Shown here piece by piece: positions 40,162 through 50,968 of a stretch of 64,000 bases of DNA (position 1 is the first letter of the stretch; every line of letters begins with the position of its first letter). The notes below the pieces were generated by a model. It was not told the origin of the DNA. It saw only the letters and a program-made list of their open reading frames with translations, and ran no database searches. The translations under genes and the position numbers were made by a program. The DNA is from Maniola hyperantus (lineage: Eukaryota; Arthropoda; Insecta; Lepidoptera; Nymphalidae), in contig NW_027188977.1 of NCBI RefSeq assembly GCF_902806685.2, positions 43,998-107,997 on the forward strand. Reading direction: 5' to 3'.

Positions 40162-43100
40162 TGTAGCTATTCCGAGGCCTACCTAATGAATCTACCCTAC
40201 CTCATATACTGATCTACCTAAAGAATACGCTTCCTATTTCATATCTTTTAGTGGCACGCGTATCATCTAACAGTAGAAACCTTTTAACATGTTGTGAACG
40301 CAATAACCCAAGGACGTTTAGAGTATCAGAAATAGTGAGTTCATCAGACCTAACGGACCTTACGGGGTATGAGCAGAGGAAGTGGGCATTCACGTATTGA
40401 ATGCCCAAATGACTGTAGGTGTTCGGGCTTTGAAGGTATGTATTCACGCATAGAAACTAACACATTATTTTGGAACGTGCGTTCGTGTATAGGAGTTGTC
40501 TGGTCGATCATTCAGTTGTTCGCGTATTGAATACCAAATGTCTACCGTGTTCGGGTATAGAATTTAAACCATTGGGGTTTAAGATGTGGGTTCAGCAATT
40601 GAGACGTATTAAAAGAAGTGTAATAATATTAGTACCCATACTCAACGTGTGTAAACCAAAATGTAAGCTCTTCCTCCTACTGTAGGAAGAAGAAGCCCTG
40701 TGTAATGGCACCATTCACTCCAGTTCGTGTAAAAGGGGTTAGGAGTGAATGATGGTTGAAAGCTCCGCCGCGCCTTCAACGGTGAGCTTCTGCCTTCCCT
40801 TGGTATCCTATCACATTAAGAACATAAAATACCAACGAACACGAGCTCCCCCCCCCACTACGCGTCATCATTCAAGGGATAGCGCAATGTATGCAAGCAT
40901 ACTGTTAGGAGAGGTGCGTTCCTCTCATGAAATAGCACGGCGCATGCAAGCATACTTTATAGTGGCGTGTTCTACTGTAAATGGTTTGTGTAGTGTGGTG
41001 TGGTGTAGGTATATCGATCTCTTAGAGATCTAAAGGATGAGTGGCTTACTCTACGATACCGCCGAAGCGAGCTATAAACGCAGGCCTAACCTCAATCCTT
41101 TGTGTGTGAATGAGTGTAATGATCTTAGAGATCTCAAGGATGAGCGGCTTGCACTACGATACCGCTGAAGCAAGTTATAATCGCAGGCCTGACCTCAATC
41201 CATTGTGTGAAGGTATGTTGCATTTTATTATTTTTACTTGTAAGTGATAAAGTAGTCCATGCTAGAAATCACTCTAGCAAAAGATTCACAAGCACTGGGG
41301 CGCTAGGCTCTCCTTTAGGCAGGATGCACAAACACCAGAGCGCTATGGTCGTCTCTCGCATAGGTGTCTTCAAACGCTAATGTTGGGTTTTTGTATTTTA
41401 CTTGTAAGTGATAAAGTACTCACGCTAGAAATCACTCTCTAGCAAAAGATTCACAAGCACTGGGGCGCTAGGCTCTCCTTTAGGCAGGATGCACAAACAC
41501 CAGAGTGCTATGGTCCTCTTTCGCTTAAGTGCTCTCGAACGCTAAAGTTGCTTATGTATTATTTATAAATATCCATCAGAAGAATGCAACGCTCCAAGCA
41601 ATATTAGGGTAACATAGAGATCAACAGACCTATCTGGTGTCTCTAGTCAATTCAATTCAATGTTTAGACACATGCGTAGCCCAATAGGTAAGGAACGTGT
41701 CCCTTTACACACATACCCTTGTAATTTAGCACTCAGAGTGCTCGGTCTCAAGTGATAAGTCATCACTTATTTGTGTACGCTAGAAATCACTATAGTAAAA
41801 GATTCACAAGCACTGGGCGCTAGGCTCTCCTTTAGGTAGGATGCACAAACACCAGAGTGCTATGTTCCTCTCTCGCTAAAGTGCTCTCGAACGCTAAAGT
41901 TGCTTTATGTATTATTTATAAATAGTCATCAGAAGAATGCAACGCTCCAAGCAATATTAGGGTAACATAGAGATCAACAGACCTATCTGGTGTCTCTAGT
42001 CAATTCAATTCAATGTTCAGACACATGCGTAGCCCAATAGGTAAGGAACGTGTCCCTTTACACACATACCCTTGTAATTTAGCACTCAGAGTGCTCGGTC
42101 TCAAGTGATAAGTCATCACTTATTTGTGTACGCTAAAAATCACTATAGTAAAAGATTCACAAGCACTGGGCGCTAGGCTCTCCTTTAGGTAGGATGCACA
42201 AACACCAGAGTGCTATGTTCCTCTCTCGCTAAAGTGCTCTCGAACGCTAAAGTTGCTTTATGTTATATGCGTGTATTCACTAACCACCATAAGGCGGTTA
42301 AGTATTCCAACGAATGTCAGAGTACAAACAGAACAGCAGTATTACCTGCCCTCTGTGATCGGTAGTTATTAAAGTATGCTAGAATCAGCTCAGCAAAGGA
42401 TTCACAAAGCGCCAAGTGGCGCCATTAATGGCACTAGGGTTCTCCTTCGCATAATCATCTTCCAACGCACTCCAACGTATACCAGCAAATAGATCGAAAG
42501 TAAACACAGAGTACAACTCCGTCTGCCAGCTCAAGCAAGGATTTACCGAGTATCCTAAAGGACGCGCGGTTCACCTCGCCTAAGCAGCCACATTACCAGA
42601 TCAATCATGAATCGCTTTTAGACTTTAGAAGTATCGCCCCTATAACATAAGAAAAGTATCCTTGTACTTAAAGTGGTCCCATTCTCAAATTTTCTTACTT
42701 GAGTATAAATCTTATGTGTCGTCCAGCACATAAGTTTAATTAGATAGATTATATTATCTATTTTTATAACGTCGGTTGAGTTATTACTCAATCCACAATC
42801 CGGACGTTATTACGTAACAATTTGCGAGCACACACACCGTTCCGACCGATGGGGTCGAAGCGATGCCGCACGCGCCTTCCAACGAAATATTGATATTTGG
42901 ATAATATTTATAATTGCACCATCTATTTAAACTGGCTTGTAAGTAATAAGAGCTATGCTCTCAAGTTATAATATTCCAAACTTGGTTTACAATAGAGCCA
43001 TGCTCCCATGTTTCCACCTACCATAGTGGTGTTCTAATAGACAGCACGTACGATCATGTGCATGCCTGCCCGCTCTTGCGTTCATTTTATAGCACCCTGC

Positions 43101-44232
43101 TTTGAGACTTTGTATTTACATAAGTGTATAACCTCTGGCTATGCCAGTAAATCCCTGTATTTTACCCCTTTTTTTCCACTTAGTGGTAGCATTCAATGTA
43201 TGGCGCAGCGGACCCAACACGCGCAACACTGATTCGGCATTAGGACATTGACCGCTTGGTCGTTCCTTTCTTCCAATTATTCTCCTTTAGTGAAACAGCG
43301 ATAGACATAGTGCAAGGTGTCACCGACAAGCACGTCTACCGTCTTAGACAACCTCACCTCCATATCATTCAACTAGTTGCACCTTAGGGAAAAAATAGCG
43401 ATAGACATAGTGCAAAGTGCCACCGACAAGCACGTCTACCGTCTTAGACAACCTCACCTCCATATCATTCAACTATTTTATAATTCCACAGACCTGTTTA
43501 AATGAAGACTATGTCCTCTATAAGAACACTTAATGCAAGCACCCATTTCCACAAATATTTCCACCACACGAGCGCTAGACTGCACGCACCTTAGTGCGCG
43601 CATGTCCCGCCTCGCCTCTACTCATTATAGTTTCACAGACCTGTTTAATTGAAGACTATGTCTTCCTCCATAAGAGCACTTAATGCAAGCACCCATTTCC
43701 ACAAATATTTCCACCACACGAGCGCTAGGCTGCACGCACCTTAGTGCGCGCATGTCCCGCCTCGCCTCTACTCATTATAGGTGTCTACCACTATGGTCCT
43801 CGTCAGCGTGTTAGAGTCTACGAACGTTAAGTGCTCGCACTTCCATTACACACACACACAAGAAGCCATATGGTCGACCACCAGTTAATTGCTCAGCCCT
43901 CGCGGACCACCCCTTGCAATGATAAGGGAATTTGTTCTTTCACATAAGTGTTCGAACTGTGGCCCAACGCAGTAGAGAAAACTAATGTCAAGTGTTTGAT
44001 TTTGATTCTAACTCCCGCGACCGTCTGGTCCGCAGGCTCCAACCGACTAGAGACAGTTTTCCTCGATAGACTACATTGACTGGCGGCCGTATGAAAACCT
44101 AAATAAAAACCGAATTTCTCATGCACCGACTAGACTGACTGACTTACATTGATAAAAAAAAAAATTATATACATATTTTTTTTTTTTTTTTTTTTAAGGT
44201 CCCTATGTTGTATGTAGGCTATGTTCGTTACA
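40162..44232 (-). repeat. 5' LTR of gypsy copy 1 (4.07 kb)
   Basis: Nearly identical to 30205-34280 and collinear with it, including the internal tandem repeats and the homopolymer (shorter here, at 44178-44195). It should contain the promoter; none could be placed by eye. Confidence 0.85.
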
Positions 44233-44535
44233 TCCAACCCCCTAAATTTTTATGAAGCATTGCACCTCGCGGCATGCTGAATAAAATTTACCATTACGAT
44301 GACAATTTACCTTTTCTTCTCAATTTTTAAGCGGAAAAAAAAAAGTCGGTTCGTGTTTTGATAGAACTAAACAAATTACTAACTAAACAATTGGCTTTAC
44401 ATGACAACTACAAAATTCATTGCTACAGTGGACTCCCGGCAATCCGACAAATTACGATTAAGGCGGTCTTAAATATCCATGTAATATCTTTGTCTTTAAT
44501 TGTCCCTATGTTGTATGTAGGCTATGTTCGTTACA
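44233..44535 (-). repeat. Extra partial gypsy segment outside the 5' LTR
   Basis: Reading inward from the insertion edge there are 34 bases of LTR start (44535-44502), then about 270 bases of the element's 3' internal region with polypurine tract (matching 34281-34547), then the complete LTR. The jump lies at a GTC shared by both parts. This looks like a tandem element from which the rest was deleted, or an aberrant reverse-transcription product. Confidence 0.8.
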
Positions 44536-44547
44536 GGTATCACTCCC

Positions 44548-45201
44548 TTAAATTACATCTTCCACTTTGCTTATCTTATAAGCTTTACCCATAGTTGAAT
44601 TTAAAAAAACACCCTTAAAGTAAATTCCTTTCACAGAAATAGGTTTATTATCTTTAATTACTTTAAGAAAGGCTTTTAAATTTTCTAGCAAGTCATCAAT
44701 ATCAAATTTAATATTTCCTAATTTACCATGAATAACACCATTTTTATCTGTTCTAAATTTCACCTGACCAGACTTAATGGTTTTAATAGCTTCTGCAATG
44801 TTAGAAGTCACAGTACCAAATTTAGGGTTAGGCATCAGCCCTTTAGCACCCAATACTTTTGCAATAGGAGTGATTTTTGCCATAAAATCAGGAGTAGTAA
44901 TGCACCAATCAACATCTAATTTTCTACCTTTTTTTATTTCTTCAACTAAATCCTCTCCTCCTGCAATATCAGCACCAGCTTTTTCAGCTTCTAATAAATG
45001 TTTATCTTGAGCGAAAACAGCTACTTTAATATTTTTCCCGATACCTTTAGGCAAAACTACTGTACCACGCACCTGCTCTTCAGATTTACGTGAATCTACG
45101 CCTAAATTGACTGCAATATCAACTGATTCATTAAATTTTGCTGAAGCAGACTCAACAATCTTCTTCAAACACTGCTTAGGATTATCATTATATGTATTCA
45201 T
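44548..45201 (-). CDS. rplA: 50S ribosomal protein L1
   Basis: L1 binds 23S rRNA at the E-site stalk and, in many bacteria, represses its own operon mRNA. The 217 residues include VRGTVVLPKGIGK, GAKGLMPNPKFGTVT near 140, and the C-terminal VKGIYFKGVFLNSTMGKAYKI, all conserved in the family. It lies five bases downstream of rplK. The stop is followed immediately by GGGAG, the ribosome-binding site that served rplJ before the retrotransposon separated them. The frame is intact. Confidence 0.93.
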   Translation of the reverse strand: MNTYNDNPKQCLKKIVESASAKFNESVDIAVNLGVDSRKSEEQVRGTVVLPKGIGKNIKVAVFAQDKHLLEAEKAGADIAGGEDLVEEIKKGRKLDVDWCITTPDFMAKITPIAKVLGAKGLMPNPKFGTVTSNIAEAIKTIKSGQVKFRTDKNGVIHGKLGNIKFDIDDLLENLKAFLKVIKDNKPISVKGIYFKGVFLNSTMGKAYKISKVEDVI

Positions 45202-45205
45202 TTAC

Positions 45206-45646
45206 CTAACCTTCCACAACTTCTATACCCATAGATTTCGCAGTGCCTACAACCATTTTCACTGCTGAATCTTCATTATCCACCTTCATATCAACCATCT
45301 TGCACTTTGCCACTTTAATTATAGCAGACATAGGTAATTTAGCCACTAATTCTTTACCAGGATTACCAGAACTTTTACTTAATTTAGCCTCCTGCTTAAG
45401 TAAATAAGCCACAGGCGGACCGCTGACAGTAAAATCATGAGAGCGATCATCCTTTATGGAAATTCGCACTGTTACTAAATCGCCTACTTTATAATTAGCG
45501 TTAGCAGTGCTAGTAACTTTATTAAAAGCTTCACAAAACTTAGGAACAGGTATACCACGTGGACCAAGTACTGAAGCAATTTTCGGTCCTGGAACTGCTT
45601 TCCCAGCTTCCATAAGTAAGTTAATCTTAGCAACTATAACACTCAT
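45206..45646 (-). CDS. rplK: 50S ribosomal protein L11
   Basis: 146 residues. L11 forms the GTPase-associated centre with 23S rRNA. Typical features are PGPKIASVLGPRGI near 20, the PPVAYLLK loop near 76, and the C-terminal VGTAKSMGIEV. It follows nusG by two bases and precedes rplA, the usual order. The frame is intact. Confidence 0.93.
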   Translation of the reverse strand: MSVIVAKINLLMEAGKAVPGPKIASVLGPRGIPVPKFCEAFNKVTSTANANYKVGDLVTVRISIKDDRSHDFTVSGPPVAYLLKQEAKLSKSSGNPGKELVAKLPMSAIIKVAKCKMVDMKVDNEDSAVKMVVGTAKSMGIEVVEG

Positions 45647-45648
45647 AA

Positions 45649-46329
45649 TTAATCCTCTATTTTCTCTACTTGAGCCAGATCAAGCTCTATTATTGTCGGC
45701 TTACCTAAAATTGATACTTCCACATTAATAATTTTTTTCTCATCGTTTACCATATTTACCTTACCAGTAAAATTTTGAAAAAGACCATCATTAATTTTCA
45801 CTTTTTCACCTTTTTCATAACCATAACCTAACTTCTTTGTCTCTTGAGCATCATTAAGTGCATTACACATTGAGTGAATCTCATCATCCAAAATCACCTT
45901 TGGAATATTACTATTTTTCAAAAATCCATAAACCTTAAGAGATTTTGGTATATTATTGATAAAATTCAATACTTCATCGCATAAATTCACGTATAAAAAG
46001 ACATAACCAGGAAAGCATTTCCTTCGTGTAGCAATTTTCTTAGATTTCAACTCTACTTCACTTAGCTCTTCATATGGAATAAAAACTTCCTTAAAGTAAT
46101 CATTAACACCCAATCTCATAGAATTTTCCAATATATGTTGGCGCACTTTCTCTTCACAATTGGAAGCAACTCTCAAGATATACCATTTATATCTATTAAA
46201 TTCTTTACACTTTAAACTTATTTCATCATCTGAAATCATCTCAAAATCACCAGATTCGCCACTGCAGAATCCAGGCGTTTGATTCAAAATATTTTTGCTT
46301 TCATCACATAGATGCATATATACATACAC
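45649..46329 (-). CDS. nusG: Transcription termination/antitermination factor NusG
   Basis: NusG links RNA polymerase to Rho or to the ribosome. The NGN domain begins at KWYILRVASNCEEKVRQHI and includes RKCFPGYVFLYV. The KOW domain has GEKVKINDGLFQNFTGKV and the family's C-terminal strand. As drawn, the protein has a 30-residue extension before a second in-frame ATG at 46239 (MISDDEISLK). That internal start gives 196 residues, closer to the family norm, but neither start has a clear Shine-Dalgarno. The usual upstream secE and tRNA-Trp are absent; a metalloprotease gene ends 14 bases upstream instead. Confidence 0.9.
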   Translation of the reverse strand: MYVYMHLCDESKNILNQTPGFCSGESGDFEMISDDEISLKCKEFNRYKWYILRVASNCEEKVRQHILENSMRLGVNDYFKEVFIPYEELSEVELKSKKIATRRKCFPGYVFLYVNLCDEVLNFINNIPKSLKVYGFLKNSNIPKVILDDEIHSMCNALNDAQETKKLGYGYEKGEKVKINDGLFQNFTGKVNMVNDEKKIINVEVSILGKPTIIELDLAQVEKIED

Positions 46330-46343
46330 TTCACATAACTCTT

Positions 46344-47351
46344 TTATATCAGACTTTGAATTACATACCGTTTGATAACATCATAAAATGCAACGTGTTC
46401 TACAGGAGAAAAACTTCCAACGTTTTCTCCATCCATTTTTTCTATATTTGCTTTATAATAGGATACATTTTTAATTTCTCCGCCCACTATTTCTTGACCA
46501 GTTGCTATAAAATCTCCTTTTGTAACTTGCAAAGCGTTAAGATGTTCCATTGCAGTTTCTGTATCATTCTCAGCAAGCCAACTTTTGAAGTCAGTATCGT
46601 GTCCTTTTATGTCTTTCAAGAAACTTTTTGACTCATCTGAGTTACCTTGACGTAAAGCATCTAGGTAGTCTCTTAATAAACTAGGATCTTTTTCCTGTAA
46701 GTACATTATCAACGCATGACCTGTTTTATAAACCAGGCTATTTGCTTCGCTGTCCTTTGAATATTCTAAACTTAAAATTTTATCTAAATCCAAATTTGCA
46801 GCTTCAGTTTTGTCGATACTTGATCCTTGAGAATTAAATTTATGATCTGAATGGTGCTCAAAGTAATCTGCAATTCCTTCCATTAATACTGTAGGTAGGT
46901 GCTTACCTCCTGTAGCCAAGTAAGTTAAACCATGTGCAAATTCATGCTGAAGGTTATGAACGCCACCTTGCTGATAGACATACATTTCAGCAAAAACATC
47001 AGCTTCCCCTTTGTAGTAACATTTACCACCCTCATCTCCAAGGTAAGAACCGAAATGCTTGCTTCCGCCAAGGTGAGTGTAATCATCCTTGTCATCAAAC
47101 ATATAAATTTTAAATGTTTGTTCTGAGTTGCTGTGTTCTAACTTGAATGTATCTTTAAAACTAGTAGCTGTTTCTCTTATCTCACTTTCAATTGTTGCAA
47201 TTTTACTTGCTCTTAAATTATGAGAATAAACTTCTACTTTAATATTTAAATCTTTAACTTCTACAACATGTGGCGAATTAAACCCTTTGCCGTTATTGTT
47301 AAAGTATTCTTCTTTAGTTATATTTTTATTTATTTGTTGATTGATTGTCAT
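46344..47351 (-). CDS. HEFAH zinc metalloprotease, collagenase-like
   Basis: 335 residues. The zinc-binding HEFAH is at 136-140 and a third ligand is likely Glu158 in LMEGIADYFEHH, a gluzincin pattern as in microbial collagenases (M9). The N-terminal part has a KDDYTH strand shared with the protease at 12280-13608, so the two are paralogues. No signal peptide is evident. It may act outside the bacterium through another secretion route, but this is inference. The C-terminal end is close to nusG, and truncation by a rearrangement cannot be excluded. Confidence 0.75.
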   Translation of the reverse strand: MTINQQINKNITKEEYFNNNGKGFNSPHVVEVKDLNIKVEVYSHNLRASKIATIESEIRETATSFKDTFKLEHSNSEQTFKIYMFDDKDDYTHLGGSKHFGSYLGDEGGKCYYKGEADVFAEMYVYQQGGVHNLQHEFAHGLTYLATGGKHLPTVLMEGIADYFEHHSDHKFNSQGSSIDKTEAANLDLDKILSLEYSKDSEANSLVYKTGHALIMYLQEKDPSLLRDYLDALRQGNSDESKSFLKDIKGHDTDFKSWLAENDTETAMEHLNALQVTKGDFIATGQEIVGGEIKNVSYYKANIEKMDGENVGSFSPVEHVAFYDVIKRYVIQSLI

Positions 47352-47748
47352 AATTCTAACCTCTAATTTATTAACTCTTCAAATATAAGGTGATCTCTAC
47401 TAAAAAAGTGTGAATTTTCATATTGGTATACTCTATATCTTAGTGAAAAAATATAAGTAATTAATTTAATATGAACAATATAAGATATAGCTATAACTAA
47501 AGCAATTTAGATTTACCGATAATTTGGTAAGCTATGAACTCGTCATTCCGCTACGTGTTAGCGGAATCTATGCTAAGATACCGCGAATGAATCGCGGTAT
47601 GACGTAGGAAAACCTGACCTGCACTAGCTATAGGCTCTATAGCTTGACCACAAAAAAAATCTAGGTTCTAACGTGACATTAGGATAGGGTAAGAATTTAA
47701 AAGCAAATTGACTTTCATTCCACCAAAGCACTATACTAAAACCACGAT
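47352..47748. repeat. Intergenic region with palindromic repeats
   Basis: No gene. ATTCCGCTACGTGTTAGCGGAAT lies near 47544-47568 and CCGCGAATGAATCGCGG near 47581-47598, both of the Wolbachia hairpin-repeat types seen elsewhere. The segment should also hold promoters for the divergent metalloprotease and tRNA-Val. Confidence 0.55.
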
Positions 47749-47821
47749 GGGTAATTAGCTCAGTTGGTAGAGCACTTGCTTGACGTGCAAGCGGTCGCTG
47801 GTTCGAATCCAGTGTTACCCA
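47749..47821 (+). tRNA. tRNA-Val (GAC)
   Basis: A complete cloverleaf can be drawn: acceptor GGGTAAT with GTTACCC, D arm GCTC/GAGC, anticodon stem CTTGC/GCAAG with loop TTGACGT (anticodon GAC), and T arm CTGG-TTCGAAT-CCAG. No CCA is encoded. The structure is intact. Confidence 0.93.
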
Positions 47822-47832
47822 CGTTTTTGTTT

Positions 47833-48744
47833 ATGAAAAAATTTTATATGACAGCAGTGCATAACGGTAAACACTCAGCAGCGCAGTCCAAGCGCTTAAT
47901 CTATTCCATAATAATAGTTGCGATAACAATGTTTATGGAAATAGTAGGTGGAATAATTTCACATTCGCTTGCTCTATTATCAGATGCAGGGCATATGCTC
48001 ACTGACCTCTTTGCCTTAGTTTTAAGCTGGTTAGCACACAAATTTTCAGCTAAGAAATCTGATTTGCAGAGATCATACGGGTATCATCGGTTGCAAATAA
48101 TTGCAGCATTTGTTAATGGTTTAACTTTATTCTTCATTGCAGTAATTATTATAATTGAATCAATAAAGAGGTTTATTTTTCCAGTCAATGTTGAGTGGAA
48201 AGTAATGTTAATAATTGCTACACTCGGTCTTGTCTCTAACATAATAGTCTTTTTTATATTACATAGTAAATGCGAGAGCAATATAAACATAAAAAGTGCT
48301 GTACTACACGTTATAGGAGATATTTTAGGTTCTGTAGCTGCTATACTTGCATCCATAATTATCATGTTTACTGGATGGCAAATGGTGGATCCGATTTTAT
48401 CGGTATTTGTCAGTGTAATCATTTTGAATAGTGGCTACAAAATTCTAAAGAATTCTTGCCACATACTTCTTGAAGGTACACCTGAAGGGATATCTACTGA
48501 GGAAATAAAAAGTAAGATCACATCAGAATTACCTGAAGTGATAGATGTGCACCACATACATGCATGGTCACTGTCTGATAATTATTTTATAATTACCATG
48601 CATGCCAAAGTAAAGCAAGATGCACAACACACTGATATTTTGTATGAGATAAAAAAAATACTACTAAATAGGTTCGAGATAGCACACTCTACAGTCGAGA
48701 TCGAATACGATGAGTGTGCGGATAATAAAATACTTAAACATTGA
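47833..48744 (+). CDS. Cation diffusion facilitator (zinc/cadmium efflux family)
   Basis: 303 residues. The family exports divalent metals (Zn, Co, Cd) in exchange for protons across the inner membrane. Six hydrophobic segments are visible. The metal site is formed by SDAGHMLTDLFAL (about 47-59) and the later HVIGDILGSVAAI, giving the typical H/D-xxx-D pairs. A cytoplasmic C-terminal domain contains VHHIHAWSLSDNYF, also family-typical. The frame runs upstream into the tRNA, but the ATG at 47833 (or 47848) is the realistic start. The frame is intact. Confidence 0.9.
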   Translation: MKKFYMTAVHNGKHSAAQSKRLIYSIIIVAITMFMEIVGGIISHSLALLSDAGHMLTDLFALVLSWLAHKFSAKKSDLQRSYGYHRLQIIAAFVNGLTLFFIAVIIIIESIKRFIFPVNVEWKVMLIIATLGLVSNIIVFFILHSKCESNINIKSAVLHVIGDILGSVAAILASIIIMFTGWQMVDPILSVFVSVIILNSGYKILKNSCHILLEGTPEGISTEEIKSKITSELPEVIDVHHIHAWSLSDNYFIITMHAKVKQDAQHTDILYEIKKILLNRFEIAHSTVEIEYDECADNKILKH

Positions 48745-48796
48745 CGTTTTAAATTATTATGCTATTACTAGAGTGTAATGATGTCAAAGGTAGGCT

Positions 48797-50615
48797 ATGA
48801 TAGGCATTTCTCAAATACAATTTCCTTCAAAGGAATCTAGCAAGCTAAAGTTTGTTAGTTATTTTGCAACTTTTGTTTCTTTAAGCATTATCACTAATCC
48901 CGTTAATGTTCTTTTTTCTCTTGGTACTATATTCTTCAGGTCTGAAATTAAAACTCTTTATATCTACAAAGAAATAAAAACGGCAAAACAGCAAAAAATT
49001 AGCAAAAGAGAATATTGGGAAATATTTTTTAAGAACAATACAATCAAGGTAGCAGCCTTCCTCTTGTTTTCTGCTTTCATAACATATCTAACTTTCACTA
49101 CCACTTTCTTGCTTATTTCGTTACTGGGAACTATACCACTTACAATGCTATTAATTTTATTGCAGAGTGAACTAAGGCCAAAAGATTTTAACCCATTTAC
49201 GCTGCTTAAAGCTTCTATAAATTTCTTTTTGGAAGGTATAAAAGAGAATTTACGTGGTATGGTTAATAGTTTTGATGTTAAGCTCGAACATTTGCTTCCT
49301 CATCAATTAAATGATGGTATCAATAATAACGTTCACGAATTAAGACATAAGTATGGTGAAGAAGTATCCGAAGACGTTATTAATGATAGAGAATTTAAGC
49401 AATTTATTGAATATATAAATGATTTATATAAACTTAATTATCGTCAATTTAGTGATGAAGGTAAAGGAAGAGTAATTGCATTTTTAAATGACTTTTGCAA
49501 AGATGATCAAAAGCATAGCTCTGGTTTCACAGGTGGGCAGATTTTACTTCTAGTTCTGAGAGCCTGCAATGATGGAGAGAGAGAAGCTGTAAAAAATAAA
49601 AAAGACGCGTTAATTACAAATTTGCTTGATAGGCCAAACTTTCTCTAGACAAGAGCGTATTCCTAACACCTGCTTTACCGGTATTGTTTATAGGATGTTA
49701 AGTACATTAGAAGGTATTCATCCTGATCCAGAAATTAGATTTACTCCTCCAAGGCAAATATTACTTCCAGAAGCACAAAATGAAGCACGTAAGTTCATGT
49801 TAGACAGGTTAAAAAACAAGAAAAACAATAAAGAAATTTTTAATGCTTGGTATAAGGTTCAGAACAATCCTGGTGACAATGAAAGTCAAAAAATAGTTGA
49901 TGATTTTATTTCAGAAGTAAGTATTCCTTTAATGAGAAAATTATTGAGTATTACTTCTCAATATAGTGAACAAATTGTGCTGACGTTAATGAAAAGCATT
50001 GGTTTTATGGAATTAAATATGCTAGAAGATTTTCTTCTTGACCATATAAGAAATAAGCTGAAGGAAAATAGTTTAGATAATCAAGAACATTTATTAAAAA
50101 ACGTTAAAGAAAAAGTATTCTTAGGGCTATTAAATCGAGATCTACTCAAGACAGATTTTTCTCTCAAGGATTCATCTTTGGATGGAGCTAAAAGAATAGC
50201 TGACAAAATAATAATAGGAGAGGTTGGGAAATTTAGGTCAGAAGCTGCTGAAAAGGCTAGGGAAGTTAACCCTATAGAAGCTCAAATAGATGCTACATTG
50301 CAAAATCTGTCAGCCTTGCCACGAGAAAAGAAGTGTTGCATTGCATATAACAGACTAAGTAGCCAGTATAAAGGTGATGAAAGAAAGATAATGGAGGACA
50401 TCTTACTAAAAAAATTAGAGATAACGAAAGAAGAAATGGATAAGATGCTAGAAGAGAATGATATACGTAAGCTAAAATTAGCACTTGATGATGCATGTAA
50501 GAAAAGTGGAAAAAGCATGGAAGAAATGATAAAAGAAGTAGAGGAAGTAGTCTCAAGTCGTTTCTCGCATGAAGTATCTGTTAGTAATATAGCAGCAGAG
50601 TCAGCACGCTTATAA
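48797..50615 (+). pseudogene. Hypothetical membrane protein gene split by a frameshift
   Basis: Two overlapping frames, 48797-49648 (283 residues) and 49626-50615 (329 residues), look like one gene. The first begins with hydrophobic segments (FVSYFATFVSLSIITNPVNVLF; FLLISLLGTIPLTMLLILL) and ends in NLLDRPNFL. The second starts only at a TTG and continues without an obvious N-terminus (GQTFSRQERIPNTCF). They would join near 49625-49632 by a +1 shift. The second half is soluble, helical and charged. No family is recognised. Confidence 0.65.
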
Positions 50616-50968
50616 AAATTTATTTTCCTTACCTTGCAGAAGATTCACAATATTTTTGTGGTGCTTTAAGAAAACTAGTGCTCCTATAATTAGTAATGTT
50701 AAGAACAAATTCCTCTGAAAAAAAAGGACCATGCTACAGCCGTTGAAGTAGCACTGAGTGAAGCAAGGGAAGAGTATCTAAAGGCAAGAAAAACTATTAT
50801 CCAAATTATTACGAATACTAAAGTAATATCAATGTTAAATGCTATCAGTATCCCTAGAGTTGTTGCAACGCCCTTTCCTCCACTGAATTTTAGCCAAATA
50901 GGAAACATGTGTCCTAAAACTGCTAAAATTGCAGATATGTATATACAAAAATTATCATCAAACTGTAA
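50610..50968 (-). pseudogene. plsY: C-terminal half of glycerol-3-phosphate acyltransferase, frameshifted
   Basis: PlsY transfers acyl groups to glycerol-3-phosphate at the membrane in phospholipid synthesis. The signature FSGGKGVATTLG, followed by hydrophobic segments, identifies it. The frame breaks in an eight-T run (about 50709-50716 on the complement): the sensible continuation (QRNLFLTLLIIGALVFLKHHKN) is in the adjacent frame down to the stop at 50610-50612. The N-terminal half, with the first catalytic motifs, is missing; the sequence joins the dnaE fragment at about 50958-50970. Confidence 0.8.

Larger units (their letters stand above)
30205..44535 (-). mobile_element. Ty3/gypsy LTR retrotransposon, copy 1, inserted between rplA and rplJ
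   Basis: The 14.3-kb element reads on the minus strand: 5' LTR (44232-40162), primer-binding site, gag, pol, polypurine tract, 3' LTR (34280-30205). GGTA flanks it on both sides (30201-30204 and 44536-44539), a 4-bp target duplication made of Wolbachia sequence. The two LTRs differ by only a few substitutions by eye (for example near 30416, 30704 and 30971) plus homopolymer length, so insertion is recent. gag and pol are open. No env-like frame is seen. An extra partial segment lies outside the 5' LTR. As a eukaryotic element it shows the surrounding bacterial DNA was in a nucleus when it landed. Confidence 0.9.

Noticed and set aside
47764..47832. Longer N-terminus for the cation efflux protein
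   Set aside because: This part lies inside tRNA-Val; the homologous protein starts at 47833 or 47848.
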